Assembly (NCBI GenBank): GCA_018435605.1
Contig: JAHDNF010000012.1
Span: forward strand, 1 to 64,000
Length of the DNA: 64,000 nucleotides
Direction of reading: 5' to 3'
Origin: a bacterium
Lineage (GTDB): Bacteria; Auribacterota; Auribacteria; Auribacterales; Auribacteraceae
Part shown: positions 7,685 to 15,605 of the stretch, one piece after another
Position numbering within the stretch: the first letter of the stretch is position 1
Layout: each line of letters opens with the position of its first letter
The notes under the pieces: generated by a model
Database searches by the model: none
What the model saw: the letters and a program-made list of their open reading frames with translations, nothing else
What the model was told of the DNA's origin: nothing
Position numbers and translations under genes: made by a program

Positions 7685-9516
7685 GATGTTTCCTGAGTGG
7701 GGTTGCCGGTCATACCGAATTGCATTTCGTATAATTTCCTATACACGGTGTTAGTTTCAAGAAGGTTGTTATGTGTTCCGCACGCCTGTATCGTTCCGTT
7801 ATCTATTACAAATATTTTATCCGCGTGCAGGATTGTCGACAACCGATGCGCGACTACCAATACTGTTCTGTGCTCCATGATCCGGTTGATCGCTTCCTGA
7901 ACCAGTTTTTCCGATTCGGAATCCAACGCTGAGGTTGCTTCGTCAAGTATCAAGATAGCGGGATCTTTCAGTATGGCGCGAGCTATAGAAATGCGCTGTT
8001 TCTGTCCGCCGGACAACTTGACACCGCGTTCGCCGATAATTGTATTATAACCGTCAGGCATAGCGGATATGAATTCGTGTGCATTGGCTATTTTGGCGGC
8101 GTTAATTACTTCGTCCTGCAATATTTTTTCTTTGCCGTAAGCGATGTTACCCAGCACCGAGTCGTTGAACAATATGGTCTCCTGCGTAACTATGCTGATC
8201 TGATCTCGCAACGACCGGAAAGACACATTGCGCAAGTCGGTATCGTCGATAAGTATAGAGCCTTGTTGAGGATCGTAAAATCGCGGCACCATATTCAAAA
8301 TAGTGGTTTTACCCGCGCCGCTAGGGCCTACGAACGCTACGATTTCACCTTTATTTACAGTAAATGACAAGTTTTTTAATACATTATGGATATGCTCATC
8401 TTTTTCATAGGAAAACGATACGTCGCAAAACTCGATTTTTTTCCGGATAGGCGCCAAAACTATGGGATTTGAACATTCCACTATTGCCGGCTGAGTATCT
8501 AGAATCTGAAAAATACGTTCCGCCGCTCCTATGGCTCGTTGATACAGAGAATTGATTTTTCCAAGCGTTTTCAAGGGTTTTATAAGCGCAACCAGCGCCG
8601 CGGCCTGCAGAGTAAATGTGCCAACCGATAACTCGCCGTCGATTATTCGGGGAACTTTCAGAAACATTATGCCTAGGCATATAATTATACCGGTTATCTC
8701 TGTCAACGGATTTAGTAAGGTATCAAGTTTTATAGCCTTGATTCTGGTCTGGTAATATTTGATGTTTTCGTTGATAAAACGCTGTAACTCGGCTTGTTCC
8801 ATAGAAAAAGCCTGCACTATTTTTATACCGGTAATAACCTCGAACAACACGGAATTAAGTTCCGCCAGCCTGTTCTGTGCCCTGCGGCTTAGCGACCTGA
8901 TTTTTTTGCCGATCAAAATAATCGGCAATACTATAAACGGCAATAATGCAAGCGCCATCATCAATTTCCAGTCTATGATAATCAATATGGCCGCATAAAT
9001 GAAAAATTTCGGTAACTCAATGAGCGTATTGGCAAACCGTCCGGATATTATTTCTAAGATCATCTGCACATCGGATGTTATGCGCGACATCAGCGCGCCT
9101 GTTTTTCCCTGCGAAAAAAAATCGATGGACATGTGTTCCATATGATCGAATATTTTGCACCGGATATCCTTGACCATATTCTGCCCGAGTTTTTCCATAA
9201 GCACATGGCTGTAATAATAAGCTATTCCTTTAATGCAAAACATTATCAATAAGAAAAATCCGAGATATACAAATAACTGCATGCGGTCAAGGGAACTTAA
9301 GTAGGCGAGAAATCGGTTTATGGAGTCCATGAACGGCAACTCAATGCTGGTATTGAGTTCTACCGGTTGGCCGGTCAATACTTTATCCATAAAAGGAACT
9401 ATTGAAAATATTGACACTCCCTCAAAAATAGTATTCAAAATCATAAATACCATAGAAGAAATGAAAAACGATTTGTACGGTTTGGCGAAAGAAATGATTC
9501 TCCAGAAAATTTTCAT
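7681..9516 (-). CDS. msbA: Lipid A export ABC transporter MsbA
   Basis: A 611-residue half-transporter fusing six membrane helices (about 20-330) with one nucleotide-binding domain. Motifs: Walker A GPSGAGKTT near residue 395, Q-loop IVTQET, signature LSGGQKQRISIARA, Walker B ILILDEATSALD and H-loop VVAHRLST. MsbA dimers flip lipid A-core across the inner membrane. It sits between lpxB (TAATG junction) and the acyltransferase gene (ATGA junction), which supports MsbA over a multidrug exporter. Confidence 0.93.
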   Translation of the reverse strand: MKIFWRIISFAKPYKSFFISSMVFMILNTIFEGVSIFSIVPFMDKVLTGQPVELNTSIELPFMDSINRFLAYLSSLDRMQLFVYLGFFLLIMFCIKGIAYYYSHVLMEKLGQNMVKDIRCKIFDHMEHMSIDFFSQGKTGALMSRITSDVQMILEIISGRFANTLIELPKFFIYAAILIIIDWKLMMALALLPFIVLPIILIGKKIRSLSRRAQNRLAELNSVLFEVITGIKIVQAFSMEQAELQRFINENIKYYQTRIKAIKLDTLLNPLTEITGIIICLGIMFLKVPRIIDGELSVGTFTLQAAALVALIKPLKTLGKINSLYQRAIGAAERIFQILDTQPAIVECSNPIVLAPIRKKIEFCDVSFSYEKDEHIHNVLKNLSFTVNKGEIVAFVGPSGAGKTTILNMVPRFYDPQQGSILIDDTDLRNVSFRSLRDQISIVTQETILFNDSVLGNIAYGKEKILQDEVINAAKIANAHEFISAMPDGYNTIIGERGVKLSGGQKQRISIARAILKDPAILILDEATSALDSESEKLVQEAINRIMEHRTVLVVAHRLSTILHADKIFVIDNGTIQACGTHNNLLETNTVYRKLYEMQFGMTGNPTQETS

Positions 9517-10724
9517 TAGCTCACTGTCTGTTCAGGTTTGGTTGCCGTTGTTTTGCAGGATACCGCAAGAAACGATATTATCTCTAAAGCCGCTCTTTTA
9601 ACAGCGCCGGGTTTGCCGAGTTTTTGTCGTATTTGTTTAAGTTCATGCCGTTTATCAGCCATCAACTGCGGATTGTCAATATGTTTGAGCACAGATTCGG
9701 CTATAGCCGACGGACACGCTTCGTGCTGGATGAACTCAGGTATGATCTTTCTGCCTGCAACCACGTTGACCAACCCGATATAAGGTATGCGAATAAGCAT
9801 ACGCGCCAGCAAATAGGTAATAAAATTTACTTTATATATAATTGCCATCGGTGTGGCGAAACACGCAGTCTCAAGTGTCGCTGTGCCGGATGCAATCATT
9901 ACCATATCCGAATACGCCATAGTTTCGTGCACCTGCCGAGGAGCTAGTCGCAGTTGTTTTATTTTATCGCGATGCGTATTTTGTAAAATCTCATCTATCT
10001 TATCGGACGGAACAGACTGCCCTATAGGAAGAACGAACTGTATGTCAGGGCGTTTCAGTGAAAGCATGTATGCCGTCTCGATCATAATGGGCAAAATATT
10101 GATTATCTCGTTTTTTCTGCTTCCGGGCAGTAACCCGACAACAGGTTTTGTTTGTTGGAGTCCGTTAGCGCGTAAAAATGTCGTTTTATCCATTTGCGGG
10201 TCTACCGTTTCTACAAGCGGGTGACCGAGAAAAGTTACGTCAAGACCGGTATCGGTGTAAAAATCTTTTTCGAAATCGAAAAAAACCAGCATCTTGTCGA
10301 CACGTTTGGATATTGTTTTGCGGCGGTGCCGTCCCCATGCCCAAACCTGCGGGCTGATATAGTAAATCACCGGTATGCCGATTTTTTTCATCTGTTTGGC
10401 AAACCGGATATTAAAACCGGGGTAATCTATTAGTATTACCGCAGACGGCTTGTATTTACGGGCATATCTCACGCAGTCGAAAAAGATCGACCGGATAGCA
10501 GGATAATTCTTGATTACCTCGACCAAACCCAAAACTGCAAGTTCGTCTATGGTATGCAAAAGTTTGACGCCGGCATCACGCATACCTGTTCCGCCTATGC
10601 CAACAAACTGCAAATCCGGTTGGAGAGCGGAAAGTTCTCTTACCAGCCGTTCGCCGTGATGATCGCCGGAAACTTCGCCTGCAATAAGCATTAATGTAGC
10701 CTTGTTGTAAAGTTGTGGTATCAC
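9516..10724 (-). CDS. lpxB: Lipid A disaccharide synthase
   Basis: A GT19 glycosyltransferase that joins 2,3-diacyl-glucosamine-1-phosphate to UDP-2,3-diacyl-glucosamine. Hallmarks: AGEVSGDHHGERLVREL, LIDYPGFNIR, YYISPQVWAWGRHR, FLGHPLVE, LLPGSRKNEI and ASGTATLE. Length (402) is normal. It begins with GTG overlapping the stop of the Gfo/Idh gene (GTGA). The last 20 residues are a family-atypical Thr-rich tail. Confidence 0.96.
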   Translation of the reverse strand: MIPQLYNKATLMLIAGEVSGDHHGERLVRELSALQPDLQFVGIGGTGMRDAGVKLLHTIDELAVLGLVEVIKNYPAIRSIFFDCVRYARKYKPSAVILIDYPGFNIRFAKQMKKIGIPVIYYISPQVWAWGRHRRKTISKRVDKMLVFFDFEKDFYTDTGLDVTFLGHPLVETVDPQMDKTTFLRANGLQQTKPVVGLLPGSRKNEIINILPIMIETAYMLSLKRPDIQFVLPIGQSVPSDKIDEILQNTHRDKIKQLRLAPRQVHETMAYSDMVMIASGTATLETACFATPMAIIYKVNFITYLLARMLIRIPYIGLVNVVAGRKIIPEFIQHEACPSAIAESVLKHIDNPQLMADKRHELKQIRQKLGKPGAVKRAALEIISFLAVSCKTTATKPEQTVS

Positions 10725-11692
10725 GGCGCCAACACCTTTTTCTTTTCTTCGATTTGCCTATTGATTTCTGTGGCGGCGGCCAGCGCATTTCTGCCGTCCG
10801 TGCCGCTTACTTCCGGTGTTGTCTTGTTTTTTACAGCATTGACGAACGACTCTATTTCCAGTTTAAGCGGTTCGCCCTTTGTCAGGTCGAGTGTTTCGCG
10901 CTTTATCGAATCGTTTTCTTTGGAATAAATTACGCCTTCCTGGGCCTTATAGTCCAGAGAGATATACGTATACGGCTGAAAAATGCGTATCTTACGCATT
11001 TCCTTGAGCGAAATTCTGCTGGCGGTTATATTGGCAACACATCCGCCCTCGAAAGTAACTCTAACATTAGCTATATCTTCGCTGGTGGTAAGTACATCAA
11101 CCCCTACGGCGTCTATTTGCGCAATAGGGCGGTTTACCAGATGCAGAATGATGTCGAGATCATGGATCATCAGGTCCAAAACAACACTGACATCAATCCC
11201 GCGCGGGTTGTACGGCGCAAGACGGTGTACCTCGATAAATTTTGGGTCTTTGACTATTTTTGTCAATTTTATTATTGCCGGGTTGAAACGCTCAACATGC
11301 CCAACCTGAATGATTGTGTTGTTCTCGGATGCGATACGGTTGAGATCGTCAGCCTGTTTTAGGGTAGCGCAGACAGGTTTTTCTATCAACGCGGGTATTG
11401 AACGAGCGAGAAACTCTTTTGCTATATCGAAATGCAGGCTTGTGGGCGCCGCTATAGTTACTGCATCGAGGTTCATGTTTAACAGTTCACGAAAGTCGGT
11501 CACATAAATTGTCTTATTTTTTTTTGCGATTTCCTGTGCCCGATTCTCGTCAATATCCGAAACCGCTACCAGTTCGACGTCATTTTTCAATTCGTTATAG
11601 ATTCTAGCATGATGTTGCCCAAGATGCCCTACTCCGACCACAGCCACCCGCAGGCGGTCTGAAGAAACCTCTTTTTTATCGAACAATTTCAT
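10721..11692 (-). CDS. Gfo/Idh/MocA-family oxidoreductase within the lipid A operon (GnnA-like by context)
   Basis: A 323-residue NAD-dependent sugar oxidoreductase. The N-terminal Rossmann motif is VVGVGHLGQHHARIY, followed by VAVSDIDENRA and the catalytic-region EKPVCATL. Its neighbours are lpxI (131 bases upstream) and lpxB (4-base overlap). In Acidithiobacillus a Gfo/Idh enzyme, GnnA, between lpxA and lpxB works with the aminotransferase GnnB to make UDP-GlcNAc3N for amide-linked lipid A. Context suggests the same role here, but no GnnB is in the window. SD: AGGTGATACC before the ATG. Confidence 0.88.
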   Translation of the reverse strand: MKLFDKKEVSSDRLRVAVVGVGHLGQHHARIYNELKNDVELVAVSDIDENRAQEIAKKNKTIYVTDFRELLNMNLDAVTIAAPTSLHFDIAKEFLARSIPALIEKPVCATLKQADDLNRIASENNTIIQVGHVERFNPAIIKLTKIVKDPKFIEVHRLAPYNPRGIDVSVVLDLMIHDLDIILHLVNRPIAQIDAVGVDVLTTSEDIANVRVTFEGGCVANITASRISLKEMRKIRIFQPYTYISLDYKAQEGVIYSKENDSIKRETLDLTKGEPLKLEIESFVNAVKNKTTPEVSGTDGRNALAAATEINRQIEEKKKVLAP

Positions 11693-11823
11693 GGTATCAC
11701 CTTGTTAAGTATTGTTAGCTTGAATTATCTTCAATGTCATCTCATAAATCAAAACGCCAATTCAGGGGCAATCTGGGTTCATTATGGGATTGTACCACAT
11801 ATATTTTTGTATATAAGTCAGAC

Positions 11824-12684
11824 TTACTTCTTATCAGAGCAGTAAGGTGCGTAAGATTCCATATTCACGCTTGCCGGATCAACAGCTACGACCGCTATTT
11901 TAAGCGCATCCGCCTGACGTACGAACGCATCTTTATCAATCAGTATCGTTTTTCCGGCTTCAATTGCCAGAACCGCGGCGCGGGCGGTATGCAAGATATC
12001 AAGAGTATTCATCCCTATAACCGGCACGTCAAAACGCATATCCTGATTCGGTTTGCTGACTTTTACTACTACAACATCCTTTTTGCCGAGTTCTGCGCCC
12101 CGCAAAATTGCTTTATCAGTTCCTTCAATAGCTTCCAACGCCAGCACAGTTTTCTTTTTTACCACAACCGTCTGACCTATATCCAAACCGGAAAGTCTTT
12201 TCGCTATATAAAAACCGAATTTGATATCGTCTTCCTGTTTAGAATCTGGTTTTCTGCCGGTTAGGACACCTGCAGAAGGAAGTAGGTTTGTCAAATAAGT
12301 TGTAGAATCGGTTATGGTTATCCCTGAAGCGGTTATTTCGTCGGCGATAGCTCCCAAAATGCTGTCGGTACGCCAGTCCTTTAGTTTCATTGCAAGCTGT
12401 AACATTCTCATATCCAGCTTAAGATTGGAAAAAACTATGTCATGGCCGATTCGTCCTATAAACACTGCTTTATCGACCAGCTTAGATTTGAAAAAATCGA
12501 TCAGTTTCCCGATCTGCCCAAGTCCGATCCAGCTTATTCCATCGACATGCTGTTCCAGTGCAGGGTCGGTTTGACCTTTAAATCCGACAGCATATATATG
12601 CCCGATGCCTTCATTGCGGGCATTTCGAGCGACAATAAATGGCAATGTCCCGCTTCCTGCGACAATTCCAAGACGTTTATCCAT
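11824..12684 (-). CDS. lpxI: UDP-2,3-diacylglucosamine pyrophosphatase LpxI
   Basis: Cleaves UDP-2,3-diacylglucosamine to lipid X and UMP. This is the DUF1009 type that replaces LpxH in alphaproteobacteria, planctomycetes and others. Seen: N-terminal GIVAGSGTLPFIVA, GLGQIGKLIDFFK, the central LKDWRTDSILGAIADE, then ALEAIEGTD and KPNQDMRFDVPVIG in the C-terminal domain. Length is 286, typical. It lies 14 bases after lpxA. No lpxH candidate is in the window, so this is presumably the enzyme used. Confidence 0.95.
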   Translation of the reverse strand: MDKRLGIVAGSGTLPFIVARNARNEGIGHIYAVGFKGQTDPALEQHVDGISWIGLGQIGKLIDFFKSKLVDKAVFIGRIGHDIVFSNLKLDMRMLQLAMKLKDWRTDSILGAIADEITASGITITDSTTYLTNLLPSAGVLTGRKPDSKQEDDIKFGFYIAKRLSGLDIGQTVVVKKKTVLALEAIEGTDKAILRGAELGKKDVVVVKVSKPNQDMRFDVPVIGMNTLDILHTARAAVLAIEAGKTILIDKDAFVRQADALKIAVVAVDPASVNMESYAPYCSDKK

Positions 12685-12698
12685 GAGCGCCAGTACAC

Positions 12699-13475
12699 CT
12701 ATTTTGAAATACCACGTTCCGAAAGCGCGATAAAATCAATGATGGTCTTTATTTCAGGGTCGTCAGTACCCAGCTCTTCTTTCATTTTATCAATTGCCTG
12801 CGATGTATTGAGATTGGATCGGTATAAGATACGGTGTGCATCTTTGATGCGTGAAACGGAATCTTTGTCGAACTCTTTGCGCCGCAGTCCCACGAGGTTG
12901 ATTCCCCGCACTTGCGCCGGATGACCGTCTGCCATCATGTATGGAGGTATATCTTGAACAACTTTGGAGCATCCGCCGATAATAGCCATCTTGCCTATAC
13001 GGCAAAATTGGTGAATTGCCACTACACCTCCCACAATAGCTCCGTCATCAATAGTGATATGCCCTGCCAAAGTGCCGACATTGGCGATGATGATATTATT
13101 TCCAAGAACACAGTCGTGAGCGATATGCGAACTTATCATAAACAGATTGTTGTCGCCGACTTTAGTTACGCCTCCGCCTCCTTCAGTGCCGATATTCATT
13201 GTGACATACTCGCGAATCGTGTTGCGGTTTCCGATTTTCAGATATGCCTCTTCGCCATGGTATTTTAAATCCTGAGATATTGCTCCTATAGACGCAAACT
13301 GAAAAATCCTGTTTTCCTCACCGATTTCAGTCCATCCGTCTATTACGACATGCGGGCCGATTTTTGTATTTTTTCCGATACTGACATTTTCTCCGATCAC
13401 CGAGTAAGGCCCGATTTCAACACCTTCCGCGATTTTCGCCTTCGGATGAACAATAGCCGTCTTATGTATACTCAT
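12699..13475 (-). CDS. lpxA: UDP-N-acetylglucosamine acyltransferase
   Basis: First step of lipid A synthesis: acylates UDP-GlcNAc at O-3. A left-handed beta-helix of hexapeptide repeats fills residues 5-190 (VHPKAKIAEGVEIGPYSVIG onward). The catalytic His region reads SSHIAHDCVLGNN, and GGVVAIHQFCRIG and DIPPYMMADGHPAQVRGIN follow. The 258-residue length is standard. SD AGAGGAA is 7 bases before the ATG. Confidence 0.96.
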   Translation of the reverse strand: MSIHKTAIVHPKAKIAEGVEIGPYSVIGENVSIGKNTKIGPHVVIDGWTEIGEENRIFQFASIGAISQDLKYHGEEAYLKIGNRNTIREYVTMNIGTEGGGGVTKVGDNNLFMISSHIAHDCVLGNNIIIANVGTLAGHITIDDGAIVGGVVAIHQFCRIGKMAIIGGCSKVVQDIPPYMMADGHPAQVRGINLVGLRRKEFDKDSVSRIKDAHRILYRSNLNTSQAIDKMKEELGTDDPEIKTIIDFIALSERGISK

Positions 13476-13547
13476 CTCACTATTCCTCTATAAATACGGA
13501 AGTATTTTCATATTAAGTTGTTAATACAAGAAAACCGTCCAAAGGCT

Positions 13548-14012
13548 TTAATTTGGATCGATAAGGGAAAACGTGAGATCAGCTTGACAAACCACTTTAC
13601 CGTCTACAAGAGCTTCGCCATGTACTTTTCCTGCTCGTGTTTTCCACCGTATGACTTCCACCTCAAGACGCAATTGATCTCCGGGGACTACAGGTTTGCG
13701 AAACTTTACCTGATCTATTGCCATAAAAAAAGCAAGTTTATTCTGATTCTCCGGTTCACGAAGCATCATAACCCCAGCTACCTGCGCAAGCGCTTCGACT
13801 ATAAGCACTCCAGGCATTACCGGACGTATAGGGAAATGCCCTTGAAAAAATTCTTCATTCATGGTTACATTCTTGATCCCTACGATTTTTTTGCCTGGCT
13901 CAAGTTCAAGTATCCTATCTACAAGCAGAAACGGATATCTGTGCGGCAGGATGTCGCGGATCTGCTCAATATTCATAAGGGTTGTCGGGCGTGTCTGCTG
14001 TGACGGCTCCAT
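13548..14012 (-). CDS. fabZ: 3-hydroxyacyl-ACP dehydratase FabZ
   Basis: Hotdog-fold dehydratase of fatty acid elongation, beside lpx genes because both use 3-hydroxyacyl-ACP. Motifs: [36 protein letters not shown] with catalytic His and Glu. The frame opens six codons earlier, but that ATG overlaps the AAGGAG that serves the ATG at 14012, so the shorter protein (154 residues) is chosen. It is separate from lpxC, whereas several PVC-type and Bacteroidota genomes have a fused LpxC-FabZ. Confidence 0.95.
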   Translation of the reverse strand: MEPSQQTRPTTLMNIEQIRDILPHRYPFLLVDRILELEPGKKIVGIKNVTMNEEFFQGHFPIRPVMPGVLIVEALAQVAGVMMLREPENQNKLAFFMAIDQVKFRKPVVPGDQLRLEVEVIRWKTRAGKVHGEALVDGKVVCQADLTFSLIDPN

Positions 14013-14054
14013 ATTGTAATCTCCTTTCAATATCAGCTACTAACCATGTTGAGT

Positions 14055-14921
14055 TTACTGAGATGATAGCTCACACTGTTTTTTTTCTTTTGTGTATGCG
14101 TCATACAACGCTTTCGTCAATTTTAAATTTGTAGCATGACCCGACTTGACAGCTATGATATGAGCTGACAGCGGAACACCTAGCAAATAAGTATCGCCTA
14201 TCAGGTCAAGGATTTTATGGCGGACGAATTCATTGTGAAACCGCAACTTTTCTTTTGAAAAAATGGCGTTGTCGCCGATCACAACAGCGTTGTCGAGGCT
14301 TCCTCCCTTTATTAGCCCTTGATCCATAAGAGCTTCCACTTCGCGATAGAAACAAAATGTTCTTGAAGGCGCTATTTCCGATATGAACGAATCTCGGGTA
14401 ATATCTAAACTCAAATATTGAGCTTTTAGACTCGGATGAGTAAACGATACCGTATATGATATACGAAAGCCGTCGTATGGTAGCACAACAAGAATGATAT
14501 CGTTATCGCGTACATATATAGGTTCCTGAGGCTGAAACACATCTATAACCGCATCCTGTTCTTCTATTCCGGCTTCCTGAAGTACCTGAACAAATGTCAG
14601 GGAACTGCCGTCGTCAACCGGCGGTTCATTGGAATTGAGCTGTAAGATAGCGTTGGTTATTCCGAATGCATTTATAGCGGCCAGAATATGTTCTACCGTA
14701 TGGACTTTAGCTCCGTTTTCCGCTATGGTTGTACCCCGTGTAAATCCAACTACATTGTTTATATCGGCTTTTACTTCCGGTTTATCAGGCAAATCGGATC
14801 TTACGAACCGAATACCCGTATTTATCTCAGCCGGATGGATAACAAGTTCTACTGTGTTTCCTGTATGTACACCGATTCCGGATAAAGTTGCTTTTTTCCT
14901 GATTGTCTTTTGTGATCTCAT
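14055..14921 (-). CDS. lpxC: UDP-3-O-acyl-N-acetylglucosamine deacetylase
   Basis: Committed, zinc-dependent step of lipid A synthesis. Expected ligands and catalytic residues are all present: HTVEHILA (Glu77, His78), VRHKILDLIGD (His235, Asp239) and KSGH (His262). Residues 1-125 and 126-280 form the two-domain fold. It has 288 residues, slightly shorter than E. coli. SD GGAGG precedes the ATG. Its order after bamA-skp and before fabZ-lpxA matches an envelope-biogenesis operon. Confidence 0.97.
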   Translation of the reverse strand: MRSQKTIRKKATLSGIGVHTGNTVELVIHPAEINTGIRFVRSDLPDKPEVKADINNVVGFTRGTTIAENGAKVHTVEHILAAINAFGITNAILQLNSNEPPVDDGSSLTFVQVLQEAGIEEQDAVIDVFQPQEPIYVRDNDIILVVLPYDGFRISYTVSFTHPSLKAQYLSLDITRDSFISEIAPSRTFCFYREVEALMDQGLIKGGSLDNAVVIGDNAIFSKEKLRFHNEFVRHKILDLIGDTYLLGVPLSAHIIAVKSGHATNLKLTKALYDAYTKEKKQCELSSQ

Positions 14922-14948
14922 TGGCCTCCGCCTCGTATTTGTTGCGCT

Positions 14949-15572
14949 TTATTGTACACCTTTGGGCATTTCTTTTTTGAGTTCGTCTTCGAATGACGGT
15001 TTCATCATATCGTCCTCGCTGATCAGGTCCGATTCATGACCTTTGTTTAAGGCGGAAATAATGTTTTCCGTTAGATCATATTGTTCATCAGCATATAAAA
15101 TTATCGGTTGATCAACGGCCGGGCTGGCTACACGTTTTCTGAATATATAAGTATATCCGCTGGCTTTGCCTTGTTTTTCGATTTCATCGTAAATCTCTTC
15201 AAAAATTTCGTTCATGGTATTGATGGTTTTTCTCTGGAAATCACGTTTACTGCGTTCGCGCTGTCCCTGAGCTTCAGCTATTTTTGTTTGTAGCTGTTTC
15301 TCTTTTTCAGAACGGGCGTCGTCAGATAACAGTTCCATCTCCATTTTAATTTTATTGATCTCTTCCACTTTATCTTTGAGGTTCTGTTCTTCTTCGGTTG
15401 CTTCATTCTGAATTTTTTGTTGATACAACTGTGTTTTATAGTATCTTTTTACAACCGAATCGAAATCCACAAATCCGATTTTCTGTTTTAATTCTTGTGC
15501 AAATAATTCGGAAGCAGTCAGAGTTACGGTTACAAGCGCAACCAGTATAGTGATTCTCATTGTTTTTTGCAT
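14949..15572 (-). CDS. skp: OmpH/Skp-family periplasmic chaperone
   Basis: 207 residues: signal peptide (1-25, ending LFAQ), then a segment IGFVDFDSVV typical of the OmpH family, then a long charged coiled coil (about 55-150) forming the tentacles, and an acidic C-terminal tail. Skp holds unfolded outer-membrane proteins in the periplasm for delivery to BamA, encoded directly upstream (33-base gap). SD AAGGAGC is 7 bases before the ATG. Confidence 0.88.
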   Translation of the reverse strand: MQKTMRITILVALVTVTLTASELFAQELKQKIGFVDFDSVVKRYYKTQLYQQKIQNEATEEEQNLKDKVEEINKIKMEMELLSDDARSEKEKQLQTKIAEAQGQRERSKRDFQRKTINTMNEIFEEIYDEIEKQGKASGYTYIFRKRVASPAVDQPIILYADEQYDLTENIISALNKGHESDLISEDDMMKPSFEDELKKEMPKGVQ

Positions 15573-15605
15573 TGTACAGCTCCTTTTTCTGTTAAATAAA
15601 CAAAC

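Noticed and set aside
11734-12264. Plus-strand frame of 176 codons opposite lpxI
   Set aside because: Antisense shadow, biased composition, no motif.
13518-14003. Plus-strand frame of 161 codons opposite fabZ
   Set aside because: Antisense shadow of a certain gene; no SD or domain.
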